Source: Bacillota bacterium
GTDB taxonomy: Bacteria > Bacillota > Sulfobacillia > JAJZYS01 > JAJYTV01
DNA length: 7,169 nt
Reading direction: 5' to 3'
Assembly: GCA_021810725.1 (NCBI GenBank)
Contig: JAJZIE010000122.1
Coordinates: 1 to 7,169, forward strand
Below, one piece after another: positions 1 to 6,714 of the stretch; position 1 is the first letter of the stretch, and every line of letters begins with the position of its first letter. Under the pieces are notes generated by a model. That model saw only the letters and a list, made by a program, of their open reading frames with translations. It was not told the origin of the DNA and did not search any database. A program made the position numbers and the translations under genes.

Positions 1-890
1 CGACGGCGCGGGGCTTGTGGGGGCTCGGCAACGCCCTCTTCACGTCGACGGCCCTCGTCATCATCGTGGGTCTTTCCACGGGAGGCACCGCGCGGGCGAT
101 CACGCTCTACGAGGCCGCGCTCGGCCTCGGCATCTCCGCGGGGCCGCTGCTCGGCGGACTGCTCGGCAGCTTCAGCTGGCGTTTTCCCTTCTTCGGCACG
201 GCCACGCTCATGCTCCTGGCCCTGCTCGCGACCTATTTCACCGTGCACGAGCCGGAGCGCAAGGAGAAGCCCCGCACCGCCCGCGACATCTTCCAGGCGC
301 TCGGGCACCGCGACGTCCTGACGAACGCGCTCGCTGGGCTCGGCTACTCCTACGCCTTTTTCACCATCCTCACCTACTCGCCGATCTACCTGAACCTCCC
401 GCCGCTCGATCTGGGCTTCACCTATTTCGGCTGGGGCATCCTGGTCGCGCTGAGTTCCGTCGTCATCGTCAACTACCTGCGCCCGCGCGTCGGACCGCTA
501 CGGCTCCTGCAGGTCAACATCCTGATCTTCGCGGTGCTCATGCTCGCGCTCGCGCTGGTGCGCGGCGTATTGCCGGTCTTGGTGCTGATCGTGGTCTCAG
601 GGCTCTTCTGCGGCATCGCCAATGCGCTCTTCACGACGCTGGCCATTGAGGTATCGCCGTTCAGCCGCTCGATCTCATCCGGCACCTACAACTTCCTGCG
701 CTGGGCAGGCGCCGCCGTGGCGCCGGTGCTCTCGGGCTTCCTGGCACAGTCCGTATCGCCGCAACTGCCCTTCACCATCGCGGCCGTGATCCTTGTCGCG
801 GCGACGGTCCTCCTGACGGTGCGCCAGCGCGGCCTGGCGCAGGCTCTGGCGGCGGAGGAGGCCGTGTACGAAGGGGCGACGTCGGACTGA
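1..890 (+). CDS. MFS transporter, drug-efflux type (5' partial)
   Basis: This is the C-terminal part (295 codons, reading from base 3) of a major facilitator superfamily secondary transporter in the inner membrane, probably a proton-driven exporter of small molecules. The frame is open to the left edge, so the TTG at 15 is not the true start and TM1-3 lie outside. Visible segments fit TM4 to TM12. The TM5 segment carries the antiporter motif C (GLGISAGPLLGGLLG, around bases 129-173), typical of drug:H+ antiporters. A short charged loop (HEPERKEKPR) follows TM6, where the central MFS loop belongs, and six more hydrophobic segments follow. The TM4 and TM10 regions resemble each other (NALFTSTAL, NALFTTLAI), as expected from the ancient duplication of the fold. 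The C-terminus is a short acidic tail. The gene converges on the GNAT gene with 24 bp between stops. The MFS assignment is firm; the substrate is inferred only from motif C. Confidence 0.9.
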   Translation, partial: TARGLWGLGNALFTSTALVIIVGLSTGGTARAITLYEAALGLGISAGPLLGGLLGSFSWRFPFFGTATLMLLALLATYFTVHEPERKEKPRTARDIFQALGHRDVLTNALAGLGYSYAFFTILTYSPIYLNLPPLDLGFTYFGWGILVALSSVVIVNYLRPRVGPLRLLQVNILIFAVLMLALALVRGVLPVLVLIVVSGLFCGIANALFTTLAIEVSPFSRSISSGTYNFLRWAGAAVAPVLSGFLAQSVSPQLPFTIAAVILVAATVLLTVRQRGLAQALAAEEAVYEGATSD

Positions 891-891
891 A

Positions 892-907
892 GGCTGCGCA
901 AGCGGCT
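892..907 (+). terminator. weak stem-loop just after the MFS stop
   Basis: GGCTGC, a GCAA tetraloop and GCGGCT can form a 6-bp stem (two G-U pairs) on the + strand, starting one base after the MFS stop codon. No T-run follows, and on the - strand the wobble pairs become mismatches. It may help end transcription between the two convergent genes, but the evidence is thin. Confidence 0.25.
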
Positions 908-914
908 ACCGCCT

Positions 915-1373
915 CTAGGCCGGCCGCCGCATCTCGATGAACTCCCAGTCGCGCCCGAGCAGGTGGCGCATCTGCCGCCCGACCTCCCGGAAGCCAAGGC
1001 GCTCATAGACCTTGATGGCGCGCTGGTTGAACGCGGCGACGTAGAGCTTGAACGTCGCCGGCCGGAAGGTCTCCCGGCCGAAGGTGAGCCCAGCGTCGAC
1101 GAACGCCGGGCCAAGTCCCCGCCCCGTGTCCTGCGGCCGGAGTCCGAGCCCCACCTCAAGCGCGCCCGCCTCGAGGTGGAACTCGAGGAAGCCGCGCAGG
1201 ATTCCCTCGTCGTCATGGACCGCGAAGAGGCGGCCTTGCCGGTATTCCTCGCTCAGCAGGAGCGCGGCGTCTTCGGGATCGGATGCCGCGTCGTAGAAGT
1301 CATAGGGCTCGGGGTACCGCCAGGAGAGGATCTGGCGGGCGTCCTCGAGCGACAGCGGGCTGAAGCGGAACAT
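915..1373 (-). CDS. GNAT family N-acetyltransferase
   Basis: A 152-aa cytoplasmic enzyme of the GCN5-related N-acetyltransferase family, which moves an acetyl group from acetyl-CoA to an amine. The acetyl-CoA binding motif A is visible as RPQDTGRGLG (the Q/R-x-x-G-x-G/A loop), followed by a helix. Near the C-terminus is the motif B pattern LYVAAFNQRAIKVYERLGF (N-x-x-A-x-x-x-Y-x-x-x-GF), as in RimI/RimJ-like and many antibiotic or metabolite acetyltransferases. The reading frame extends further upstream, but the ATG at 1373 (MFRFSPLSLEDA) is chosen because GGAGGAGG at 1392-1385 lies just ahead of it and the upstream extension overlaps the UPF0182 gene with low-complexity Arg/Ser sequence. It starts 28 nt after the UPF0182 stop and is probably the last gene of that operon. 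The substrate (protein N-terminus, amino acid, drug or other amine) cannot be told from sequence. Confidence 0.9.
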   Translation of the reverse strand: MFRFSPLSLEDARQILSWRYPEPYDFYDAASDPEDAALLLSEEYRQGRLFAVHDDEGILRGFLEFHLEAGALEVGLGLRPQDTGRGLGPAFVDAGLTFGRETFRPATFKLYVAAFNQRAIKVYERLGFREVGRQMRHLLGRDWEFIEMRRPA

Positions 1374-1384
1374 GCGCGGCGCGT

Positions 1385-1392
1385 CCTCCTCC
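1385..1392 (-). promoter_or_regulatory. Shine-Dalgarno of the GNAT gene
   Basis: GGAGGAGG on the - strand lies 11 nt before the ATG at 1373, inside the 28-nt gap after the UPF0182 stop. It decides the start of the acetyltransferase in favour of MFRF over longer upstream alternatives. Confidence 0.6.
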
Positions 1393-1401
1393 GGGCGTCG
1401 G

Positions 1402-4128
1402 CTACTTCGCGTAGGTCTTGAGCTTCGCGAGGTCCTGCTGCAGGGTCTGCTCGTCCTGTCCGAGCTTGGCCCAGTTGCCTGCCTGCATGTCGGCCTGCAC
1501 CTGGGCATTTGCCTGCACGATGGCCTGGATAAGCGCGCTCAGACCGCTCTTCGTCGGCGCCTTGCCGCCGGTGGCGGGCGGTGTCGCGCCCGAGGTGTTG
1601 GTCGAGAGCTGGGGGAACAGTTGCGCCAGGGCGCCGTCCAGGGTCGGGTCCATCACCACCTGGTTGTTGTACGCCACGATGACCTCGCGCAGCTCGGGCA
1701 TGGCGTTCGTCGAGGCTTCGAGATAGAGCGGTTCCACCGCAAGCATGCCGCCGGCGACGGGCAGCATCAGCAGATCGCCGCGGATCACCTGCGAGCCGTG
1801 CTGGTCCCAGAGCGTGATCGATGAGGAGATCTGCGGATTCTGGCTGATCTCCGTCTCGACCTGCATCGGTCCGGGAACGAGCGAGCCGCTGGCGAGCTGG
1901 TAGAGGACGAGATGCCCATAGGCCGCGCCGTCCTCCTCCGCCGCGAGCCAGCCCACCATGTTCGGGCGCGAAGGTGGCACGAAGGGCAGGATGCGCATGT
2001 ACTGAAGCTGCTGCTGGCCCGGCAGGCGGGCCACGATCTGCTCGGACGGCATCGGCTGGGGCGTGCCGGAATTCTGGTAGATCTCCTGCGGCAGCGACCA
2101 GTTGTCGTTGCCGGCGTAGAAGGTGTCGAGGTTAGAGACGTGATAGCGCCCCAGGACCGCGGCCTGTGTGCGGAAGAGTCCGTCCGGGTACTGCAGGTGG
2201 GCACGGATGTCCTTGGGCATCTGGGAGAGCGGCTGGATCAGGCCCGGGAAGATGCTCGACCATGCGTCGCGGATCGGATCCCGGCCGATCGCGTAGAGAT
2301 GCACCGCGCCGGTCCCCGCGTCGACCGTCACCTTGACCGAGTTGCGCAGGTAGTCGACATTCCCCGCCACCGTCCGGAAGTGTTCCGCCTCCGGCATGGC
2401 GGCCGTCGAGGTATAGCCGTCGAGCAGCCAGACAAGCCGGCCGTTCTTACGGATCACGAGGTTCGCCTTGGGATCGAGGGTGAGCCACGGAGCCACCTTG
2501 TGCACCCGCGTGAAGATCTGGCGATCCATCAGGTAGAGCGAGTTCCCCGTCGTCTGGCCCTGCCACAGGTAGCCGAGGCCCTGCGAGAGGGCGATCACGA
2601 GGCGCCAGCGGTCGAAGGGAATGCCTGGCCCATGGTAGTTCGAGAGGGCGCTCGAGCTGCCTGTCGGGTAGTCGAACTCGCCGAGCGCGTTCGGCGCGAT
2701 CACGGGACTGCTGGTCGCCTCGCCGTAGTAGATGCGCGGCTGCACGATGCGCGTGCCAGGCAGGCGGTCCTGGACCGGCATGTTCTCGATCAGGAGCTTC
2801 GGCAGGCCCTCCTGGTCGAACTGCGTCACGCCGGCGGCGATCACGCCGTAGCCGTGCGTGTACTGCAGCAGGCTCTGCTGCGTTCCGGCGCGCGAGTAGC
2901 TTTCGTTCAGCTCGCGCGCCCCGAGGATGACCTCCATCGGCTGGCCGTGCACGTCGTAGCGGTCCACCGTGACGTCGCTGAACGGAAAGGCGAAGTACTG
3001 GCGAAAGGTCTGAAGTTGCGAGAGCACCTGCTGGAAGGCATGGGGGTCCGCGAGGCGCACGTTCTGCAGCGTCGCCTTATCGCGGCTGAGGCCCTGCGCG
3101 GTGATCGTCGCGTTGCCCGGATACGATACGGCGGACACCTTGGCAAGTCCGAACGCCTGCCGGGTCGCCTGGATCGTGGCGGCCATGTACGGTCGCTCCC
3201 AGGTCTGCTGGGCGCGGCTGAGGGCGTTGCCGACCGTCAGGGCGCCGACGCCGTACGCGAGCACCCAAACCCCCAGACCGGCCCCGAGCAGATATCCGGC
3301 GTAGCGCGCGCCGCGCACAGCCCGGCGGGGCATGAGGAGCAGGGTGAGGCCCGCGAGCGCGAGCACGACGGCCAGGAAGGCTTGGAGCGGCAGGACGACA
3401 TGGACGGCGTAGTAGCCGGCGCCCGCGACGATGACCTGCCCCGTCGACTGGTTGCGGACGCTATCCTGGGTAAGGAGCGCGTAGCGGCCCAGCCATACGC
3501 CCACCGCCGCCAGCGCGAGGAGCCCGGCGACCGGCCAGCGCGTGGCACGCAGGTAATCCTCGAGCGGGAAGCGCCTGGCGAACGTCGCGAGGAGCCTCAG
3601 CGCGAGCATGAAGAAGAGGATCGTGGCGAGGAGCCCGGCCAGGGCCTCGAGCGCCGGCAGCCGAAAGACGTAGAAGCCTGCGTCGATATGCATGATCGGG
3701 TCGCGCCAGCCGAAGCTGCCGCCGTGCAGTGCGAGCAGGTAGGTGCGCCAGTCGGAGGCCAGCGCATCGCCCGCGACGACGCCCGTAAGGGCGGCCCCGA
3801 CCCATGCGACAGGACGCGACAGGAGCCATGTCGCCTCGCCGCGCATGTGGAAGAAGCGGTCCAGGGGCGGCTGGAGGTTGAGCCATGGCTGGCCGCGGCC
3901 GAGCAGCGACCGCTGCAGCGGCCGCACGGCAAAAAACGTCATCAGCCCGACTGCGACAAAACCGCCAAGAAACCAAAGTACGGGGACGCCCGCCAGCACC
4001 CAGAAGACCTGCGCCGCGTGCACGGTGCCGTACCAGAGGAGCTGCAGGCCGAGACCCGCGGCGTAACGCACCAGTATGTAGAGCGCGATGATCAGGGCGA
4101 CGAGCCAAATTCTAAGTCTCAGCGACAA
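1402..4128 (-). CDS. UPF0182 family membrane protein
   Basis: A 908-aa protein of the UPF0182 family (COG1615), near the usual family length and of unknown function. Residues 1-300 hold seven predicted membrane segments (about 6-24, 43-66, 104-123, 159-178, 199-217, 246-266, 278-298). Arg-rich loops at 67-103, 179-198 and 267-275 obey the positive-inside rule, which places the N-terminus in the cytoplasm and residues 300-908 outside. The outer part has blocks I recognise from the family: ERPYMAATIQATRQAFGL (311-328), YTHGYG (423-428), QPRIYYGE (463-470), FDYPTG (485-490), HLQYPDGLFRTQ (644-655), MRILPFVP (711-718) and VEPLYLEA (798-805). A Thr/Pro/Gly linker (842-862) leads to a Gln/Ala-rich helical tail (862-908). 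The start is a TTG with AAGGAGG seven bases upstream; the next Met (63) lies within TM2. The gene begins 12 nt after the DUF2103 stop, and translational coupling is likely. Confidence 0.93.
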   Translation of the reverse strand: MSLRLRIWLVALIIALYILVRYAAGLGLQLLWYGTVHAAQVFWVLAGVPVLWFLGGFVAVGLMTFFAVRPLQRSLLGRGQPWLNLQPPLDRFFHMRGEATWLLSRPVAWVGAALTGVVAGDALASDWRTYLLALHGGSFGWRDPIMHIDAGFYVFRLPALEALAGLLATILFFMLALRLLATFARRFPLEDYLRATRWPVAGLLALAAVGVWLGRYALLTQDSVRNQSTGQVIVAGAGYYAVHVVLPLQAFLAVVLALAGLTLLLMPRRAVRGARYAGYLLGAGLGVWVLAYGVGALTVGNALSRAQQTWERPYMAATIQATRQAFGLAKVSAVSYPGNATITAQGLSRDKATLQNVRLADPHAFQQVLSQLQTFRQYFAFPFSDVTVDRYDVHGQPMEVILGARELNESYSRAGTQQSLLQYTHGYGVIAAGVTQFDQEGLPKLLIENMPVQDRLPGTRIVQPRIYYGEATSSPVIAPNALGEFDYPTGSSSALSNYHGPGIPFDRWRLVIALSQGLGYLWQGQTTGNSLYLMDRQIFTRVHKVAPWLTLDPKANLVIRKNGRLVWLLDGYTSTAAMPEAEHFRTVAGNVDYLRNSVKVTVDAGTGAVHLYAIGRDPIRDAWSSIFPGLIQPLSQMPKDIRAHLQYPDGLFRTQAAVLGRYHVSNLDTFYAGNDNWSLPQEIYQNSGTPQPMPSEQIVARLPGQQQLQYMRILPFVPPSRPNMVGWLAAEEDGAAYGHLVLYQLASGSLVPGPMQVETEISQNPQISSSITLWDQHGSQVIRGDLLMLPVAGGMLAVEPLYLEASTNAMPELREVIVAYNNQVVMDPTLDGALAQLFPQLSTNTSGATPPATGGKAPTKSGLSALIQAIVQANAQVQADMQAGNWAKLGQDEQTLQQDLAKLKTYAK

Positions 4129-4135
4129 GGCGGCC

Positions 4136-4142
4136 CCTCCTT
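4136..4142 (-). promoter_or_regulatory. Shine-Dalgarno of UPF0182 overlapping the upstream stop codon
   Basis: The - strand reads TAAGGAGGGGCCGCCTTG: the TAA that ends the DUF2103 gene supplies the first two bases of AAGGAGG, and the TTG start follows after a 7-nt spacer. This supports the TTG start and suggests that ribosomes finishing DUF2103 reinitiate on UPF0182. Confidence 0.7.
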
Positions 4143-4434
4143 ACTCCTGGCGGGGCCGCGGCAGATGCTGCCCGAGCCATGCCTCGGTGGCGTCGGGATC
4201 GCTGCAGACAAGAAAGACCTCCTGCACCGATCCCGTGTGCAGCAGCAGCTTGAACCCGGCTTCGGTGCGGTACTGCACCGTGCAGTAGAGACCGCGGGCG
4301 GGCCCCTTCCCCGCCTTGATTCTGCCGGGGATGACGCGGGTCACGCCTGGTGCCTTCGCGATCTCCTCGAGCAGGCCCTTGCCCTGCCCGAGGATGCTGT
4401 GCTCCTTTTTGAGCTTCTGCTGCCGGAGACCCAT
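4141..4434 (-). CDS. DUF2103-like small protein
   Basis: A 97-aa cytoplasmic protein. Its pattern fits my memory of DUF2103, a family labelled 'predicted metal-binding' and seen in archaea, cyanobacteria and some high-GC bacteria: an early HS (12-13), a helix LLEEIAKAPGV (21-31), VIPGRI (34-39), a strand region GLYCTVQYRTEAGFKLL (48-64), and VQEVFLV (70-76) near the end. No CxxC zinc ribbon is present; Cys51, Cys77 and His12, 66 and 90 are the only obvious potential ligands, so metal binding here is unproven. The ATG at 4434 is chosen because the protein from there is well formed, while the longer in-frame extension is Arg/Ser-rich sequence antisense-like to real coding and overlaps the cyclophilin gene. 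The ribosome binding site is modest (AAGG, 8 nt upstream). It starts 4 nt after the cyclophilin stop and leads into UPF0182, so it is the middle of an operon. Family assignment is by motif recall only. Confidence 0.75.
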   Translation of the reverse strand: MGLRQQKLKKEHSILGQGKGLLEEIAKAPGVTRVIPGRIKAGKGPARGLYCTVQYRTEAGFKLLLHTGSVQEVFLVCSDPDATEAWLGQHLPRPRQE

Positions 4435-4438
4435 CGCG

Positions 4439-4996
4439 TCAGCCTTGGCGCGGGAGGCGGCGGATGGCGACCTCCAGGATCGACGCCGGCTCAAGCGGAC
4501 GGCTGCGCTCGCCGGTGGCCGGGTTGACCCCGACCGGCCCCTGCGCGATCTCCGTGACCACATCCATGCCTTCGCTGACGCGACCGAACTGGGTGTAGTT
4601 CGGCGTGCGGTCGAGCTGCACGGCCGACGGGCCGGTGCAGACGAAGAACTGGCTGCCGTTCGTGTTCGGCCCCGCATTCGCCATGGCCACGATACCGGGC
4701 TCGTACGAATACGGCGGTGGCAGCTCGTCGGGCCAGCGGTAGCCGGGACCGCCGGTGCCGCGGTTGGTGGGGTCGCCGGTCTGGATCACGAAGGGCGCGA
4801 TCACGCGGAAGAACTCGTTGCCCGCGAAGTAGCCGTGTTCGGCCAGGAAGATGAAGTTGTTCACGGCCCGCGGAGACTCCTGCGCGAACAGTTGCACCGT
4901 AAAAGAACCCTTGGTGGTCTCGAAGACCGCCTCGTAATCGGTGGCGGGATCGAGGGCGTTCTCAGGCGGCGCGCTCCAGCGCATCGGCTCGCTCAT
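4439..4996 (-). CDS. cyclophilin-type peptidyl-prolyl cis-trans isomerase
   Basis: A 185-aa cyclophilin that catalyses cis-trans isomerisation of Xaa-Pro bonds during protein folding. The family signature is clear: FFRVIAPFVIQTGDPTNRGTGGP (62-84), with Arg64 at the catalytic position equivalent to Arg55 of human CypA and Gln72 for Gln63, then MANAGPNTNGSQFFVC (105-120) with Gln116 and Phe118 lining the proline pocket, and FGRV (137-140). The CypA tryptophan of the cyclosporin-binding site appears to be Leu128, common in bacterial forms. No signal peptide or lipobox is visible, so it is probably cytoplasmic. The frame is open upstream to a TTG at 5113, but that N-terminus is poorly formed and lacks a ribosome binding site. 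The ATG at 4996 overlaps (ATGA) the stop of a 12-codon frame that has a strong Shine-Dalgarno, which favours this start. The ATG at 4984 is a further alternative. It is the first gene of the - strand operon. Confidence 0.92.
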   Translation of the reverse strand: MSEPMRWSAPPENALDPATDYEAVFETTKGSFTVQLFAQESPRAVNNFIFLAEHGYFAGNEFFRVIAPFVIQTGDPTNRGTGGPGYRWPDELPPPYSYEPGIVAMANAGPNTNGSQFFVCTGPSAVQLDRTPNYTQFGRVSEGMDVVTEIAQGPVGVNPATGERSRPLEPASILEVAIRRLPRQG

Positions 4997-5047
4997 CGGA
5001 CCGCTCGCCCGCGGCTCAGGGGCTTGGACATGGACGATTCTCCTTCC
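4993..5047 (-). promoter_or_regulatory. strong ribosome binding site and 12-codon upstream frame (MSKPLSRGRAVR) coupled to the cyclophilin start
   Basis: GGAAGGAGA (5047-5039 on the - strand) is followed after 8 nt by an ATG at 5031, which opens a frame MSKPLSRGRAVR ending in TGA at 4995-4993. The stop overlaps the proposed cyclophilin start as ATGA, the classic arrangement for translational coupling. This is the best ribosome binding site near the gene, yet it serves the wrong frame for the enzyme. It could be a leader peptide that delivers ribosomes to the cyclophilin, or a trace of a one-base frameshift (natural or sequencing) that separated the original N-terminus from the domain. The peptide has no recognisable attenuator signature. 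Confidence 0.4.
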
Positions 5048-5276
5048 AGAGCTGTCGGGATCGGCGGACGGTGCCAGGGGCCCGTTCCGTCCGTCCTGCT
5101 CGTTCACGCTCAAACATGAACGATGCCAGGTTCCGCGTCCAGGAGGCGGGTCTCACTCCGGTCGCAGGGCCAGAGTTTTCCTCTCCGCAGGCACTCGTGG
5201 CTTGCGGCAGCGGACGCACCTCGCGTGCCGCGTCCAGGACCTCCTCGCCCGCCGGGCAGACGGACGCCTTGGCGGC
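5048..5276 (-). other. long untranslated leader of the cyclophilin operon
   Basis: This is the stretch between the predicted transcription start and the first good ribosome binding site. I find no convincing gene in it on either strand; the open frames here look like GC-driven artefacts. It contains a 12-base direct repeat, TCCTGGACGCGG on the - strand, at 5228-5239 and 5133-5144, and a small AGAG/CTCT hairpin. I compared it by eye with TPP, cobalamin, glycine, SAH and c-di-GMP riboswitch consensus patterns and saw no match. Confidence 0.35.
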
Positions 5277-5282
5277 ACGACC

Positions 5283-5312
5283 ATTATAGCCCGACAGCCA
5301 AAGGAAGATCAT
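5283..5312 (-). promoter_or_regulatory. candidate sigma-70-type promoter for the cyclophilin operon
   Basis: The - strand carries a perfect TATAAT at 5288-5283, conspicuous in such GC-rich sequence. A weak -35 (ATGATC, 5312-5307, three of six consensus bases) sits 18 nt upstream. Transcription would start near 5276, just after the terminator of the preceding MFS gene and about 280 nt before the cyclophilin ATG. The position between the two transcription units supports the call; the poor -35 weakens it. Confidence 0.5.
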
Positions 5313-5353
5313 GGGCCGGCAGCGTGTCTGGTGCGTGGGGATCGACGGACGCG

Positions 5354-5385
5354 GCAAGGGGCGAGCCTCCGGGCTCGCCCCTTGC
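5354..5385 (-). terminator. perfect 14-bp hairpin after the MFS gene
   Basis: GCAAGGGGCGAGCC and GGCTCGCCCCTTGC form a perfect 14-bp stem around a 4-nt loop (CGGA on the - strand), starting 12 nt after the stop codon of the - strand MFS gene. No T-run follows (CGCGTCC), so it may act as a GC-rich intrinsic terminator without a U tract, or as an mRNA 3' end stabiliser. Because the stem is perfect it is equally strong on the + strand, where no gene leads into it. Confidence 0.7.
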
Positions 5386-5397
5386 GCGGTCCCGCGA

Positions 5398-6708
5398 CTA
5401 GTCCGCTTCGCCGGACGCCGTCGCGATCGACGCGCCCTGGCCGGTTTCGCGGCCGTAGACGAACCATGCGGCCGCCGCCAGGAGACCGACGAACCACACG
5501 CCGGCGTTGAAGAGGAAGTACTGGCCGGGGTGGTGCGCCTGCATGTTGCCTGTGAGGTAGATGGCCGGGATGTAGAGACCGATCGACAGGAACCGGGTGA
5601 CGGCCGTCCAGGTGCCGCGCAGCTCGGTCGGCCAGACCTCCGGCTTGACGGTGTCCTCGGTGAGGTAGCAGATCGAGTTGGCGATCGCGAGCAGCACCAG
5701 CAGGATCCAGAACAGCGGCATGTTGTGCAGCCACGTGTTGGTGGTGGCGCCGATGATGACGGTGAAGATGAACGTGAACAGGAAGCTCCAGAACAGCATG
5801 TGCCTGCGCGACCAGCGGTCGGCGAAGAGGCCGAGGAAGCCCCCGACGAAGCCCACGCCCTCGAACACCGCGAGGATCGTCGGCTGCAGATGCGGGAAGT
5901 AGTAGTAGCCGAACACGTAGGCGACGAGACCGAAGCCGATGGTGTTGGCGGCCGCGACGATGGTCATGACGATGACGCGGAACGGGATCGACGTCTGCCG
6001 TACGGCGGCCGCCGACTTAGGCGGCGCCGGCTCGGGCGCCATGGCGGCCTGCCAGTCCTCGCCCCAGTACGCCTGGATCTGCTGCATCGCCTTCTCGTGC
6101 TGGCCGCGCTTCTCGAGCCAGAGCACGGATTCCGGCATGGAGGCCCGGGCGAACACCAGGATGATGACGACGATCACGACGGCGACCGCGACGACGCCGC
6201 GCTGGAAGGCGATGGCCGACGCTGCGCTCGAGAAGGCCAGCACGGCGAGGATGAACCCGCCCAGGTTGATGGCGTTGATCTCCATCATCATCGCCTTGCC
6301 GCGGTGGCGCCGCGGCATCAGCTCGTGGCTCGCGACCATGATGGAGTTCATCTCGCCGCCGCCCGCCATCAGCATCAGGGCCAGCGAGATCAGGAGCAGC
6401 ACGTAGGATGAGCTGAAGTAGAGCAGGATGCCGCCCACGGCGTAGAAGGCCAGGGTGATGTAGAGCGTGACCTTGCGGCCGAGCCGGTCGGAGACCGGGC
6501 CGGCGATGGCGATGCCGATGATCAGCCAGATCGGCGCCCACGCGAGCAGCAGTTCGCCGAGGGACTTCGGAATGGTCACCCAGTAGATCGCGATCGAGGC
6601 CAGCGAGAACACGTAGGACTCGAGCAGCAGCCCGAGTGCGAAGGAAATGAACATCCAGGTCGTGCGCCCGGTCCATCGGGCTTCTCCGACCCGTGAAACG
6701 TTGACCAA
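5398..6708 (-). CDS. MFS transporter, metabolite/sugar-porter-like
   Basis: A complete 436-aa major facilitator superfamily transporter with about 12 membrane segments. Between TM2 and TM3 is the motif A sequence GPVSDRLGRK (70-79), repeated in the second half as GLFADRWSRR (293-302). Sugar-porter-like signatures follow TM4 (HELMPRRHRGKAM, 128-140), TM6 (PESVLWLEKRG, 192-202) and TM10 (EVWPTELRGTW, 357-367), which point to a metabolite or sugar:H+ symporter type rather than a drug exporter. A cytoplasmic loop (about 192-242) with an Ala/Pro-rich stretch separates the halves. The start is taken as the TTG at 6708 because AAGGGAGGG lies six bases upstream; starting at the GTG at 6738 would place that ribosome binding site inside the coding region and add ten residues without a good site of its own. 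It appears to be a single-gene unit closed by a hairpin. The substrate is unknown. Confidence 0.92.
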   Translation of the reverse strand: MVNVSRVGEARWTGRTTWMFISFALGLLLESYVFSLASIAIYWVTIPKSLGELLLAWAPIWLIIGIAIAGPVSDRLGRKVTLYITLAFYAVGGILLYFSSSYVLLLISLALMLMAGGGEMNSIMVASHELMPRRHRGKAMMMEINAINLGGFILAVLAFSSAASAIAFQRGVVAVAVVIVVIILVFARASMPESVLWLEKRGQHEKAMQQIQAYWGEDWQAAMAPEPAPPKSAAAVRQTSIPFRVIVMTIVAAANTIGFGLVAYVFGYYYFPHLQPTILAVFEGVGFVGGFLGLFADRWSRRHMLFWSFLFTFIFTVIIGATTNTWLHNMPLFWILLVLLAIANSICYLTEDTVKPEVWPTELRGTWTAVTRFLSIGLYIPAIYLTGNMQAHHPGQYFLFNAGVWFVGLLAAAAWFVYGRETGQGASIATASGEAD

Positions 6709-6714
6709 ATCGCA

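Noticed and set aside
1912..4527. An 871-codon open frame on the + strand, antisense to UPF0182 and its neighbours
   Set aside because: Its product is rich in Arg, Glu, His, Ala and Gly with no recognisable domain, and it lies opposite a clearly conserved family. Long antisense frames are common in GC-rich codon usage.
4997..5113. Longer cyclophilin start at the TTG at 5113
   Set aside because: No ribosome binding site lies before it, and the added 39 residues look disordered and unlike the family. The ATG at 4996 with ATGA overlap is preferred, though not proven.
5100..5225. Possible riboswitch or structured RNA gene (cobalamin or RNase P-like GAGGAAAA stretch)
   Set aside because: Only a few bases resemble those consensus patterns. 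The conserved core blocks and their order are missing.
5311..6411. A 366-codon open frame on the + strand opposite the second MFS gene
   Set aside because: The product is low-complexity Asp/His/Arg/Glu sequence, and the opposite strand encodes a full set of MFS motifs.
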